A stretch of DNA of 64,000 nt from Eggerthellaceae bacterium (lineage in GTDB: Bacteria > Actinomycetota > Coriobacteriia > Coriobacteriales > Eggerthellaceae), in contig CAJTDS010000001.1 of the NCBI GenBank assembly GCA_910575165.1, forward strand, positions 186,001 through 250,000, read 5' to 3'. The first letter of the stretch is position 1. Each line of letters opens with the position of its first letter. The notes below the pieces were generated by a model. That model ran no database searches, was not told the origin of the DNA, and saw only the letters and a program-made list of their open reading frames with translations. Below, piece by piece: positions 35,390 through 44,082 of the stretch. Made by a program: the position numbers and the translations under genes.

Positions 35390-35803
35390 CTACTCCCGCT
35401 CCTGGTTGACTATCGCCTCGTCCTCGAAGCGGTAGACCATCGTCATGAACTGGTTGCGCAGGCGCGGCGTGGAGCACTTGCCGTACACGCGCAGCATCTC
35501 AGCTACATTCTCGTCCCTAGTATCGTCTTGAGGCTCATAAATGGTGATTTGTGTTCCTTCGCTGAATTCGTACCTGGACTTGACGTTGTTTATGGCCTCT
35601 TCGAAAGAGCCGACAGGTGCGAAGAAGTCAGCGACGGTGCATCCGAGGAGCTCGCTCATTTGTTTCAGCTCGGACTCCTTCGGTATTGTCCTATTCCTCT
35701 TCCATGCCGAGGGCGTGCTTTTGTTGAGTCCCAGAGCAAGTCCGACGGCGCTAGGAGTGGTCTCGTTCTCCCTGCATATCCTCTCGAAGTTCTCGTAAAA
35801 CAT
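35390..35803 (-). CDS. Phage repressor, helix-turn-helix type
   Basis: 137 residues from ATG 35803 (TCGGAGGG upstream). Residues 1-60 are a Cro/CI-type helix-turn-helix: FERICRENETTPSAVGLALG, LNKSTPSAWKRNRTIPKESE, LKQMSELLGCTVADFF. The C-terminal half (about 65-137) is a small domain with no peptidase residues that I can see, so RecA-stimulated self-cleavage is not expected. It should keep the lytic promoters off by binding the TTACGCA sites at 35841-35993 and it controls itself and the integrase. Confidence 0.85.
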   Translation of the reverse strand: MFYENFERICRENETTPSAVGLALGLNKSTPSAWKRNRTIPKESELKQMSELLGCTVADFFAPVGSFEEAINNVKSRYEFSEGTQITIYEPQDDTRDENVAEMLRVYGKCSTPRLRNQFMTMVYRFEDEAIVNQERE

Positions 35804-35834
35804 AGTCCCTCCGAAGTTTTTTCGAAAATAGCCG

Positions 35835-35993
35835 TTGACATTACGCAAATACCACGTAATAATGCGTAACCAGTTCGGAAATACGCAAAAACATAGAATG
35901 GTAAAGCTCCTCATAGGGAGCCTAGCCATCCGCGTCTTTACGTACCTCTGAGCAGCTGATGTTACTAAAAGATTGCGTAACAGTCAAGCGTAA
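35835..35993. promoter_or_regulatory. Lysis-lysogeny control region with face-to-face promoters and TTACGCA operators
   Basis: Rightward promoter: TTGACA 35835-35840, 17 bases, AATAAT 35858-35863. Leftward promoter: TTGACT (35987-35982), 17 bases, TAACAT (35964-35959). Half-site TTACGCA or its inverse TGCGTAA at 35841, 35863, 35882 (shortened), 35974 and, weaker, 35988. One site lies in the spacer of each promoter. Confidence 0.7.
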
Positions 35994-36137
35994 TCATAAG
36001 TAACTTCGACTGAACCTTGAAAACCGAATGGTCTGCCGGGCGGAATGGAAACGCTGCTAGCGCATGGGATTGCGCTGAGATGCGGCGTCGAAAGGCCCGG
36101 TTCCTTTTCACGAACACAACGACCGGAAGGAGGAGGT

Positions 36138-36380
36138 ATGAGCGAGAACATCCGATGGGAGATCAAGCGCCTGCTCGAAGAGCTGTGCCTGACGCAGGCA
36201 GAGGTCTGCCGCCGCATAGAGCGGGTGTACGGCTACAAGGTGCAGACGAGCGGCTTCAGCTCCGCCATGCACGGCCTGGACACGCCGAAGACGCGGCGCA
36301 TGCTCACCGACGCGCTGTCGGTGCTGACCGAGGAGAGGATGCGCCAGAAGTCGCTCCTCGACATGGCGAAGAGGGTGTGA
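36138..36380 (+). CDS. Small early DNA-binding protein (Cro-like position)
   Basis: 80 residues, ATG 36138 after AGGAGGAGG. LEELCLTQAEVCRRIERVYG then VQTSGFSSAMHGLDTPKTRR suggests a helix-turn-helix. First gene of the rightward operon, opposite the repressor, where Cro-like proteins usually are. The family itself is not recognised. Confidence 0.65.
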   Translation: MSENIRWEIKRLLEELCLTQAEVCRRIERVYGYKVQTSGFSSAMHGLDTPKTRRMLTDALSVLTEERMRQKSLLDMAKRV

Positions 36381-36382
36381 CG

Positions 36383-36577
36383 ATGGACGAGAAGGAGTGG
36401 CGCCGCCCCGACCAAGGAAACGGCGCCGATCTGCGTGAGGCCACGCAGGATGATTGTACTACGGGAAGCCCCGGCGGGGGAACGTGCCTCTTCGACATGC
36501 TGCCGCCGCTCAAGCGCGAGTGGCTGGTGGGGCGGCTGCGGGCGTACGCCGCGAGCGAGGGGGTGCTCGATGGGTAG
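36383..36577 (+). CDS. Small early phage protein, 64 residues
   Basis: ATG 36383 lies 2 bases after the previous stop. Polar, with CLFDMLPPLKREWLVGRLRA near the C-terminus, probably helical. No family recognised. Overlaps the next gene by 8 bases. Confidence 0.55.
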   Translation: MDEKEWRRPDQGNGADLREATQDDCTTGSPGGGTCLFDMLPPLKREWLVGRLRAYAASEGVLDG

Positions 36578-36740
36578 GGTGCTCGGTGCGCTGCTGAAGG
36601 CCGCCGCCGTGGCGGGACCCGTCGCCGGCATCGCGCTCTGCGCTTCGGAGCCGAACGTCGGAGGCACGGTCGTCGCGGCGTTCCTGGGCATGTGCCTGGG
36701 GCTCGTCGCAAGCGAGTGGAAGCAGGTGTTCCCGTGGTGA
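36570..36740 (+). CDS. Small membrane protein, 56 residues
   Basis: Two hydrophobic segments (ALLKAAAVAGPVAGIAL and VVAAFLGMCLGLVAS), starting at ATG 36570 inside the end of the previous gene. Such small two-helix proteins in early phage operons may act on the host membrane; nothing specific can be said. Confidence 0.5.
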   Translation: MGRVLGALLKAAAVAGPVAGIALCASEPNVGGTVVAAFLGMCLGLVASEWKQVFPW

Positions 36741-38077
36741 GGCTCTACGCGCACCAGGAGACGGCGCTCGCGCTGCTGCGCCTGAACGACGGCTTCGCGC
36801 TGTTCATGGAGCAGGGGACGGGCAAGACGTTCCCCGTGCTGTTCCGCCTGGCCGAGCTGTCGGCGTCGGGGCGGGCCTCGTCGGCGCTCGTCGTGGCGCC
36901 CAAGGCGGTGTGCGCGTCCTGGGAGGCGAAGGTCGGAATGCTGTCCGAGGGCCAACGAGACGCCCTCTCGCGGCTCGACATGCGCATCGTGAGCTACGAC
37001 ACCATGTGGCGCAGGAAGGAGCTCTACGGCGGCTCCTGGGACGTCCTGGTGCTCGATGAGAGCCATTTCGTCAAGTCGCCGTCGGCCAAGCGCACCAAGG
37101 CGTGCCTGAGGGTGGCCGCGAGGGCGAGGTACCGCTACATCCTCACCGGGACCCCGACGAGCAACGGGCAGCTGTGCAACCTCTGGTCCCAGCTCGCCGT
37201 CGTCGATCCCGTCGTGGTCGAGTGCGGGAACGGGCAGCGCAACGTCTACCCGGCGTGCCTGGGCGGGGACAGCTACTACAAGTGGCTCGAACGCGCCGCG
37301 TACCTGAACCAATGGCACAAGCCCTACAAGTACAGGAACGTCTCGGAGCTGCAGGAGGTGATGGGCGGGCTGTCCTACCGCATCACCAAGGAGGAGTGCC
37401 TCGACCTGCCCGAGAAGCTACCGGACGAGGTGCTGCACGTGGGGCTCCCGCCCGACGCGGGGAAGCTGTACCGGGAGATGGCGAGGAGCTCGGCGATAGA
37501 GTCGCTCGACACGCTCGCGGGGAACCCGCTGACGCGATCGCTGCGGCTCAGGCAGATCTGCTCGGGGTTCCTGGAGACGGACTCCGGCGAGAGGGTCGAG
37601 CTCGGCTGCGGCAAGCTGGCCGCGCTCGGCGACCTGCTCTCGGACTTCGAGGGCAAGGTCGTCGTCTTCTGCGAGTTCAGGCGCAGCATCGACGCGGTGG
37701 CGCGGTCCCTAGAATCGCAGGGCCGCAGGACGGTGGTGCTCGACGGCAGGTCGAGGGGCGACGAGTGGGTCGCGTTCCAGGAGGACCCGTCGGTCGGCGC
37801 CATCGTGTGCCAGTACCAGAGCGGCTCGGCGGGCATCGACCTGTACGCGGCCGACACGTGCGTTTTCTTCGAGCCGACGCTCAGGAGCGACCTCAACGAG
37901 CAGGCGAAGGACCGCATCCACAGGGCGGGGCAGACGAGGCCCTGCTCCTACTACTACCTGCTCGCCGACGGGACCGTCGAGCGGGCGATCTACTCGGCGC
38001 TCCTCAACTACCAGGACTTCGGGGAGGCGCTGTTCACCAAGTACATGCAGGAGTACACGAAAGGAGAGGCTCTATGA
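36737..38077 (+). CDS. SNF2-like superfamily 2 helicase
   Basis: 446 residues from GTG 36737 (overlapping the previous stop; GTG 36734 also possible). Motif I MEQGTGKT near 26, motif II LVLDESHFVKS near 107, motif III TGTPTSNG, and C-terminal motifs VVVFCEFRRS, YQSGSAGIDL and QAKDRIHRAGQ. This is the SNF2/RapA pattern found in many siphophages next to a VRR-NUC nuclease and a polymerase; it is thought to act in phage DNA replication or repair. No accessory domains. Overlaps the next gene by 4 bases (ATGA). Confidence 0.9.
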   Translation: MRLYAHQETALALLRLNDGFALFMEQGTGKTFPVLFRLAELSASGRASSALVVAPKAVCASWEAKVGMLSEGQRDALSRLDMRIVSYDTMWRRKELYGGSWDVLVLDESHFVKSPSAKRTKACLRVAARARYRYILTGTPTSNGQLCNLWSQLAVVDPVVVECGNGQRNVYPACLGGDSYYKWLERAAYLNQWHKPYKYRNVSELQEVMGGLSYRITKEECLDLPEKLPDEVLHVGLPPDAGKLYREMARSSAIESLDTLAGNPLTRSLRLRQICSGFLETDSGERVELGCGKLAALGDLLSDFEGKVVVFCEFRRSIDAVARSLESQGRRTVVLDGRSRGDEWVAFQEDPSVGAIVCQYQSGSAGIDLYAADTCVFFEPTLRSDLNEQAKDRIHRAGQTRPCSYYYLLADGTVERAIYSALLNYQDFGEALFTKYMQEYTKGEAL

Positions 38078-38544
38078 GGAAGAGGGTCATAACCGCCATG
38101 GGCAAGTGCGCGATGCGCAACACCAGGAGAATCTTAGAGAGCGTCGTGGTGAAGGGAGGGGCGATGTACGCGAGCGACGAGACGGTCCTCGTCCGCATCC
38201 GCTCGGAGGAGCTCGCCGCCGTCCCCGAAGGCGCCTGGAAGGTGGCGATGGCTCCGCTGGCGGCGATGCGGCCCACGGACGACGTGCCCGTGGCGAGCCT
38301 GCTGCTGCCCGAGGAGCGCCCGGTGCCGGGCTACGACGAGTGCCTGGCATCGCTCGGGAAGACGGGCAGGGGGGAGCGCGAGCACGCGTTCGACCCCGCG
38401 CTCGTCCGCAAGGTGGCCGACGTGTTCTCGGCGGCGGGCGCCGACATGCGCGTCGAGGACATGGGCTACTGCATCGTCGCCGAGGGCTCCGGCGAGCGCG
38501 GGCTGGAGATCTCGGCCGCGGTCATGGGCAAGGTGCTGCGATGA
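38074..38544 (+). CDS. Phage protein between helicase and DNA polymerase
   Basis: 156 residues, ATG 38074 after AAAGGAGAGG. Mixed alpha/beta: GKCAMRNTRRILESVVVKGG, then AMYASDETVLVRI. Position in the replication operon and the pattern (short strands, an ATD-like SDET turn) leave a sliding-clamp-like fold possible, but this is weak. No catalytic motif seen. Overlaps both neighbours by 4 bases. Confidence 0.7.
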   Translation: MRKRVITAMGKCAMRNTRRILESVVVKGGAMYASDETVLVRIRSEELAAVPEGAWKVAMAPLAAMRPTDDVPVASLLLPEERPVPGYDECLASLGKTGRGEREHAFDPALVRKVADVFSAAGADMRVEDMGYCIVAEGSGERGLEISAAVMGKVLR

Positions 38545-41219
38545 CGCTCGACGACTTCGAGGTCGTCGTCTACGACTGCGAGGTGTTCGCGGAGGACTGG
38601 CTCTTCGTGCTCAAGGGACGGTTCGGAACCGAGGCGGTGTGGAACGACCCGGGCAGGCTCGCCGAGTTCGTCGAGGAGCACGCCGACGCCGTGTTCGCCG
38701 GGTTCAACAGCAAGCACTACGACCGGTGGATCCTGGCGGCCGTGCTCGCCGGGTGCGACCCTCCCGAGGTCAAGGAGGTCAACGACTGGATAATCGGGAC
38801 GGACGAGCCGCCGTGGGAGCATCCCTACCTGAAGGGATCGTTCGGCTGCGGCATCCACAGCACCGACCTCATGGACGACATGCAGAAGGGCACGTCGCTG
38901 AAGTCGATCGAGGGCCATCTCGGCATGAGCATCGAGGAGTCCTCGGTGCCGTTCGACATCGGCCGCAAGCTCACCGCTGAGGAGCGCGAGGAGGTCGAGC
39001 GCTACTGCGTACACGACGTGGAGGCGACCGAGCGACTCCTGGACCTCAGGCGCGGCTACCTCGATACGAAGCTGCACCTGGCCGAGCTCGCGGGCATCGA
39101 CCCGTACAGGGCGCTGGGGATGACCGACCCCAAGCTCGCGGCGGCGCTGTTCGGGGCGTCGCCCCTCGAAGACCCCGACAGGGACGCCAGGGCCTACGAG
39201 TTCCCGGACAAGCTCGACTACTCGCTCGTGCCGCAGGGGGTCGTCGGGTTCTTCGAGCGCATATCCGACGAATCCGTGGGTGACGACGAGCTGTTCGCGT
39301 CCACCTACGAGACTGAGATAGCCGGATGCCCCGTGACCTACGCCTTCGGCGGCATACACGGGGCGCTCCCGAAGCACAGGGAGGGGGCCGGGGACGGGCG
39401 GATCATCCTCAACTACGACGTATCGAGCCTGTACCCGTCGCTCATGATCGGCTTCGGCTACGTGTCCCGCTCGGTTCCCGACCCGGCGGTGTTCTCGGAC
39501 ATCCGGGACGAAAGGTTCGCCGCGAAGAAGCAGGGCGACAAGGCCACCGCCAACGCGCTCAAGTCGCCGATGAACAAGGCGTACGGGGCCATGGGCAACC
39601 AGTACAACGACATGTACGACCCCCTCATGAAGCTGAGCGTGTGTGTGAGCGGGCAGCTCGCCATCACGCAGCTGGCGTGCTCGTACGAGCGCATAGACGG
39701 ACTGCGGATCATCCAGCTCAACACGGACGGCATCATGCTCAGCATCCCCGAGGCGCGCTACGGCGACGTGCTCGCCGCGAACGAAGAGTGGCAGGAGGCG
39801 ACGGCCCTGGAGCTGGAGGAGGACCGCGTGGCCCTCGTCTGGCAGAAGGACGTGAACAACTACGCGATGCGGAAGACCGACGGCTCCGTGAAGCTCAAGG
39901 GCGGCTACCTCGTGAGGGGCGTAAGCCCCGTCGGCGCGTGGAGCATCAACAACAACGCCCCCGTCGTCGCGGACGCCGTGGCGGCGTACCTGCTCGACGG
40001 CACCCCCGTGCGCGAGACCGTCGAGGCGTGCGACGACGTGTCGCGGTTCCAGCTCATCGCGAAGGCGTCGCACAAGTACTCGCGGGTCTTCCAGGAGGTG
40101 TTCCCCGAGCCCGTCGGCACGTCCGTCGAGACGGTAGAAAGGCAGAAGTGCAACCGCGTGTTCGCCACGGCGGACGCCAGGTACGGTCGCCTCTACAAGG
40201 TGAAGAGGGAGAACGGGCAGGTCGCCAAGATCGAGAACCTCCCGGAGCACTGCCTCGTGGCGAACGGGGGAAAAGAAACGTTTCCCGAAAAATCGTTAAT
40301 AGACATCACGTACTACGTGGCGCTCGCGGAGAAGCGGGCGCGCGATTTCGAGAAGGAGGAAGAAGTGGCAACAACGAAGAGCGCCCCGAAGGCGCAGGAG
40401 AAGCCGGACTACAGCGGGTGGAACGTCCACCGCAAGCTCGCGGCGGCGCGGCGCATGTTCGCCGACAGCGGGGTGACCAAGAGCGGCGTCAACTCCCCCC
40501 AGGAGTACGACTACTTCGAGCTGGATGACATCGTGCCCGCCCAGAACCGTATCTTCGAGGAGCTCGGGCTCTTCGAGAAGTTCGACTACGTGCAGCCGTA
40601 TGTGATCGGCTACGCCGGGGACGGGACCCCTGTGCTCAGCGAGGCCGTGGCGACGGCCACGGTCTACAACACCGACGACCCGGCGCAGTTCCTCGTGTTC
40701 TGGCTCAAGTGGGGCGAGGTTCCGCCGATCCTCAACAAGAACGGCAAGGAGGTGAACATCGACGCCCAGCGCAGAGGGGGCGAGATGACCTACATGCGGC
40801 GCTACCTGAAGATGGCCGTCCTCGACATCGTGGAGAGCGACAGCGTGGACTCCGCCGCCACGGCGAAGGCAGCCGAGGCAGCCGCGCCGAAGGAGAAGGC
40901 CCCGAGCGCGTCGAAGGCGGCCAAGCCGCCGACCCCCGTCCAGCGCAAGAAGGCGGCGGAGGCGGAGGCGTCCGCCGACGGCGAGGCGACGCCGCTCCAG
41001 ATCCGACAGCTCAAGAAGGGCATCAAGACGATCTCGGACGAGTTCGGCTCGGAGCATCCCGAGGTAGGCGAGTTCATCGCGAACCTCTCCGCAACGACCG
41101 CGAAGCTCGCGCACAGCGCGTCCGACGAGTCGAAGCCGTTCTCGAAGGCCGAGTGCGAGTCGGCGATCCGCGCCATCGGCGAGATGCGCGAGAAGCTCTC
41201 GGCGGGTGAGCGGGCATGA
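38541..41219 (+). CDS. Family B DNA polymerase fused to an ERF single-strand annealing protein
   Basis: 892 residues. Residues 1-175: 3'-5' exonuclease, Exo I VVYDCEVFAED, Exo III YCVHDVEATERL. Polymerase: motif A NYDVSSLYPSLM near 291, motif B KSPMNKAYGAMGNQYN near 341, motif C LNTDGIML near 394. The polymerase would normally end near IDITYYVALAEKRARDF (about 604). Instead the frame goes on into an ERF-type recombinase: YSGWNVHRKLAAARRMFAD, YDYFELDDIVPAQNRIFEE, AQRRGGEMTYMRRYLKMAVL, then a Lys/Ala-rich linker and a C-terminal domain. At 40353-40367 AAGGAGG-AAGAA-GTG gives a perfect internal start for the ERF part alone. Confidence 0.88.
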   Translation: MTLDDFEVVVYDCEVFAEDWLFVLKGRFGTEAVWNDPGRLAEFVEEHADAVFAGFNSKHYDRWILAAVLAGCDPPEVKEVNDWIIGTDEPPWEHPYLKGSFGCGIHSTDLMDDMQKGTSLKSIEGHLGMSIEESSVPFDIGRKLTAEEREEVERYCVHDVEATERLLDLRRGYLDTKLHLAELAGIDPYRALGMTDPKLAAALFGASPLEDPDRDARAYEFPDKLDYSLVPQGVVGFFERISDESVGDDELFASTYETEIAGCPVTYAFGGIHGALPKHREGAGDGRIILNYDVSSLYPSLMIGFGYVSRSVPDPAVFSDIRDERFAAKKQGDKATANALKSPMNKAYGAMGNQYNDMYDPLMKLSVCVSGQLAITQLACSYERIDGLRIIQLNTDGIMLSIPEARYGDVLAANEEWQEATALELEEDRVALVWQKDVNNYAMRKTDGSVKLKGGYLVRGVSPVGAWSINNNAPVVADAVAAYLLDGTPVRETVEACDDVSRFQLIAKASHKYSRVFQEVFPEPVGTSVETVERQKCNRVFATADARYGRLYKVKRENGQVAKIENLPEHCLVANGGKETFPEKSLIDITYYVALAEKRARDFEKEEEVATTKSAPKAQEKPDYSGWNVHRKLAAARRMFADSGVTKSGVNSPQEYDYFELDDIVPAQNRIFEELGLFEKFDYVQPYVIGYAGDGTPVLSEAVATATVYNTDDPAQFLVFWLKWGEVPPILNKNGKEVNIDAQRRGGEMTYMRRYLKMAVLDIVESDSVDSAATAKAAEAAAPKEKAPSASKAAKPPTPVQRKKAAEAEASADGEATPLQIRQLKKGIKTISDEFGSEHPEVGEFIANLSATTAKLAHSASDESKPFSKAECESAIRAIGEMREKLSAGERA
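40365..41219 (+). CDS. erf: ERF annealing protein, predicted nested product
   Basis: 284 residues from an internal GTG with AAGGAGG 5 bases before it, in the same frame as the polymerase. The start lies exactly at the domain border. ERF proteins anneal complementary single strands, working with a 5'-3' exonuclease such as the YqaJ-type gene that follows. Whether both fusion and free ERF are made cannot be told from sequence. Confidence 0.6.
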   Translation: MATTKSAPKAQEKPDYSGWNVHRKLAAARRMFADSGVTKSGVNSPQEYDYFELDDIVPAQNRIFEELGLFEKFDYVQPYVIGYAGDGTPVLSEAVATATVYNTDDPAQFLVFWLKWGEVPPILNKNGKEVNIDAQRRGGEMTYMRRYLKMAVLDIVESDSVDSAATAKAAEAAAPKEKAPSASKAAKPPTPVQRKKAAEAEASADGEATPLQIRQLKKGIKTISDEFGSEHPEVGEFIANLSATTAKLAHSASDESKPFSKAECESAIRAIGEMREKLSAGERA

Positions 41220-42289
41220 GGGTGCAGTGGAACACCGACGGGACGGTAAGCATCGAGCCGCCGAAGCGGCCGAAGAAGCTGACGGGCACCCGCCTGGCCG
41301 GGGTGCTCGGGCTCAACCGGTGGACGACGCCGTTCCAGATATGGTGCGAGGTCACGAAAACCTGGCAGGAGCCGTTCGAGGACACGAAGTACACGCTCGC
41401 AGGGAAGGCCGTAGAGCCGAAGCAGATAGCCTACATGCGCGAGGCGTACGGCATGGACGACCTCATCGACCCCCACGACGTGTGGGGCGCGGACCCTTTC
41501 TCCAAGACGTACGGCAACTTCTACCGCCATCCCGTGCTCGGCGGCATGTGGGACGCGCTGCTCGTGGACAAGGACCGATGGGACGGGAGCGCCGACGGCC
41601 TGCGCGGATGCACGGACGCCGTTCTCGAGTTCAAGACGACCAAGCGGGCCGAGGACTGGGCGGACGGCGCGATCCCCGAGTACTACGCGATGCAGGCCGC
41701 GCTATACGCATGGCTGCTGGGATGCGACGACGTGATCATGGTCGTCTCGTTCCTGCAGGAGGGCGACTACGACCGCCCGGAGGAGTTCGCCCCGTCGGCG
41801 GCGAACACGGCGACGCGGGAGTTCAAGGTGAGCGAGCGGTACCCGTCGTTCGAGCGCGACGTGGTGGGGAAGGCCCTCGCCTGGTGGGAGCTGCACGTCG
41901 AGACGGGCGACAGCCCGGAGTACGACGAGAGGCGCGACGCGGAGCCGCTCAAGGCCCTGCGCACCGAGACGCTCAACCCCGAGAGCGACGTCGAGGCGCT
42001 GCTCTCGGAGCTGTCCGACCTCAACGCGAAGGTGTCCGCCGCGCACGCGGCCGTGGCCGAATCCGAGAAGCGCATGAAGGTGGTCAAGGACCAGCTCAAG
42101 CAGTACGCCCTGGAGCGCATCGGCGATTCCGAGGCCTGCGAGCTGTCGGGGGGCGGCGTCACGTGCAAGCTCGTGCGCACGGTGTCCGACAAGGTTGACG
42201 AGAAGGCCATGAAGGCCGACGGAGTTTACGAGAAGTACCTGGTGAAGAGCGAGTCGTCCCGCTTCACGGTGACGTTCGCGAAAGAGTAG
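41216..42289 (+). CDS. YqaJ-family exonuclease (lambda exonuclease fold)
   Basis: 357 residues, ATGA overlap with the polymerase-ERF gene. N-terminal GTRLAGVLGLNRWTTPFQIW is typical of YqaJ; active-site residues in HPVLGGMWDALLVD and VLEFKTTK (PD-(D/E)xK), then YYAMQAALYAWLLG. A C-terminal coiled coil (about 260-300) follows. With ERF it forms a two-protein recombination system. Confidence 0.9.
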   Translation: MRVQWNTDGTVSIEPPKRPKKLTGTRLAGVLGLNRWTTPFQIWCEVTKTWQEPFEDTKYTLAGKAVEPKQIAYMREAYGMDDLIDPHDVWGADPFSKTYGNFYRHPVLGGMWDALLVDKDRWDGSADGLRGCTDAVLEFKTTKRAEDWADGAIPEYYAMQAALYAWLLGCDDVIMVVSFLQEGDYDRPEEFAPSAANTATREFKVSERYPSFERDVVGKALAWWELHVETGDSPEYDERRDAEPLKALRTETLNPESDVEALLSELSDLNAKVSAAHAAVAESEKRMKVVKDQLKQYALERIGDSEACELSGGGVTCKLVRTVSDKVDEKAMKADGVYEKYLVKSESSRFTVTFAKE

Positions 42290-42296
42290 AGAGGAC

Positions 42297-42734
42297 ATGA
42301 CGTTGAAGATCGAACTAGTTCAGGGGTTCACCAACCTCGCCATCGGAGACGCCCAGCTGCTTCGTATCAAGAAGGTCGCGGTGGACGAGAAGTTCAAGAA
42401 GGTGAAGCTCACCTTCGAGGACGAGAAGGGGCGCACGCTCGTCGAGCAGTACATGCTCTCCCCGTCCAAGGAGGGGAAGAGCGTGGGGCTCATGATCCTG
42501 TCCACCATCGCGAAGTGCGCGACCGACAACTTCGCCGACCGCCCGTTCGACCCCGAGGACCTCAAGGGCCTCTACATCGTGGCGGACGTGTACGAGCAGG
42601 TGAGCACGGCCGAAGACGGCAAGGTGAGCCGCTACGTCCATCTGCGCAACTACAACGTGGCGAGCGGCACGTTCGACGATGATGCCGACGTGGGCAGCGA
42701 GGACGACGAGGACGATGACGACATCTGGGGATAG
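42297..42734 (+). CDS. Phage single-stranded DNA-binding-like protein
   Basis: 145 residues, ATG 42297 after AGAGAGG. Beta-rich core (KIELVQGFTNLAIGDAQLLR, LKGLYIVADVYEQVS) and a very acidic tail ending DDEDDDDIWG, like the acidic tip by which SSB proteins hold their partners. Position behind the exonuclease fits. Called by build and place, not by a firm family match; DUF669-like is an alternative. Confidence 0.7.
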   Translation: MTLKIELVQGFTNLAIGDAQLLRIKKVAVDEKFKKVKLTFEDEKGRTLVEQYMLSPSKEGKSVGLMILSTIAKCATDNFADRPFDPEDLKGLYIVADVYEQVSTAEDGKVSRYVHLRNYNVASGTFDDDADVGSEDDEDDDDIWG

Positions 42735-42737
42735 GCC

Positions 42738-43043
42738 ATGAGGGAGTCGTCGCTGCAGCGCAGGTGCCTGCAGCTCGCGCGGGAGAGGTTCAGGGGCAGG
42801 GTCGTGGCGGTCAACGTCCACGGCGGGGGCTACTCGAACAAGGGGTTCCCGGACCTGCTCCTGCTCGGCGCGGGCAAGGCCGTCGCGGTGGAGCTCAAGT
42901 CGCCGACGAGCGGCTACAAGGTGCAGCCAGACCAGGCTGTTTGGAAGAGAAGGCTCGAAGAGGCGGGGGTCGCGCACCACGTGGTGAGCGACCTCCCCTC
43001 TTTCGGGCGCGTGATGAAGGAGGAGTTCGATGATCAGCCTTAA
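42738..43043 (+). CDS. VRR-NUC domain nuclease
   Basis: 101 residues. GFPDLLLL, AVAVELKSP and the preceding Q..C form the PD-(D/E)xK core of stand-alone VRR-NUC proteins, which phages often carry with an SNF2 helicase. Probably cuts branched or flapped DNA during replication. Overlaps the next gene. Confidence 0.9.
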   Translation: MRESSLQRRCLQLARERFRGRVVAVNVHGGGYSNKGFPDLLLLGAGKAVAVELKSPTSGYKVQPDQAVWKRRLEEAGVAHHVVSDLPSFGRVMKEEFDDQP

Positions 43044-43302
43044 GGACGAGTTCAAGGGCGGAGAGGTGCCCTACGTGCTGGACGTCGGCGACGGGATCTA
43101 CGTCGAGTCGGCGATGCCCGCCCCCGTCGCGGACGAGGTGGCGCGGCGCGCCAAGGACGTCCGCGAGAGCGGACGCGACGGCTTCGGCCTGATGGTGGAC
43201 GGGAAGATGATGTTCCCCGCCGAGATGTTCCTCGACGACGAGGCTCCGAAGCCCGAGCGCAAGCGCAAGCCGGCTGCGGGCGGCCAGCGATGCCGACGCT
43301 GA
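43030..43302 (+). CDS. Small phage protein, 90 residues
   Basis: ATG 43030 overlaps the nuclease end by 14 bases. Starts SLKDEFKGGEVPYVLDVGDG; C-terminus is basic (PERKRKPAAGG). Not recognised. Confidence 0.6.
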   Translation: MISLKDEFKGGEVPYVLDVGDGIYVESAMPAPVADEVARRAKDVRESGRDGFGLMVDGKMMFPAEMFLDDEAPKPERKRKPAAGGQRCRR

Positions 43303-44078
43303 TTGAGAACGTACCGGAGCCGCTGAGGCGCCTTCAGCGATGGGTGTGCGCGAGCGACGGGTCCAAGCGGCCCATGCAGTGCACGTCGGACAGGCCCGCG
43401 TCCACGACGAAGCCGGACACGTGGTGCGACTTCGACGAGGCGGCCGATGCCGTAGCGTCGGGCGCCTACGACTGGGCAGGCTTCGTGTTCGCAGGGGACG
43501 GGCTGGTCGGCATCGACATCGACCACGCCTTCGGGGACGACGGCATGCCGACCGACGAGGCCATGGAGGCCGTGCTCGCGTGCCGGAGCTACACGGAGCT
43601 CAGCAGGAGCGGGAACGGCTTCCACATCATATGCTTCGGCGACGTACCGTTCCCCGGGCGCAACAACCGCGAGGGATGGGAGATATACCGCGAGGCGCGG
43701 TACTTCCTCCTTACCGGCAGGGGCGTGATGTTCCGGGAGGTCCGCGAGGCGCAGGACGGCATAGACGCGGTGGTCGCCAAGCACTTCCGCGAGCGCCCCG
43801 AGGCGGCCCCGGGGAGCGGCGGCGGGAGCACCATATGGGCGCCGGAGTGGGCCGTGGACGCCGACGGGCGCCGCATCTCGGCCTCCTACCCGAGGGTGGG
43901 CAGCGGCGCGAGGCACATCTCGATGGTGAGCCTCTGCGGGCAGGTGCACGGATGCGGCGCCCACGGCGACGCCGTGCTGGCCAGCGCCCTGGCCGCCAAC
44001 AAGGAGTACTTCGACCCGCCCCTTCCCGAGGAGGAGGTGCGGCAGGTGGCCGCATCGGTGGCCAGGTACAGGAGGTGA
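43290..44078 (+). CDS. Prim-pol type primase (AEP superfamily)
   Basis: 262 residues, ATG 43290. Catalytic GLVGIDIDHAF (DxD) and SRSGNGFHI (the sxH motif) mark the bifunctional primase-polymerase N-terminal domain. C-terminal GARHISMVSLCGQVHG, EYFDPPLPEEEVRQVAASV is PriCT-like. It would make primers for the phage polymerase; the D5-type helicase at 49398 is the natural partner. Confidence 0.88.
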   Translation: MPTLIENVPEPLRRLQRWVCASDGSKRPMQCTSDRPASTTKPDTWCDFDEAADAVASGAYDWAGFVFAGDGLVGIDIDHAFGDDGMPTDEAMEAVLACRSYTELSRSGNGFHIICFGDVPFPGRNNREGWEIYREARYFLLTGRGVMFREVREAQDGIDAVVAKHFRERPEAAPGSGGGSTIWAPEWAVDADGRRISASYPRVGSGARHISMVSLCGQVHGCGAHGDAVLASALAANKEYFDPPLPEEEVRQVAASVARYRR

Positions 44079-44082
44079 GCGC

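Noticed and set aside
38466-40250. 594-codon open frame on the minus strand
   Set aside because: Antisense to the polymerase gene, whose catalytic motifs are intact.
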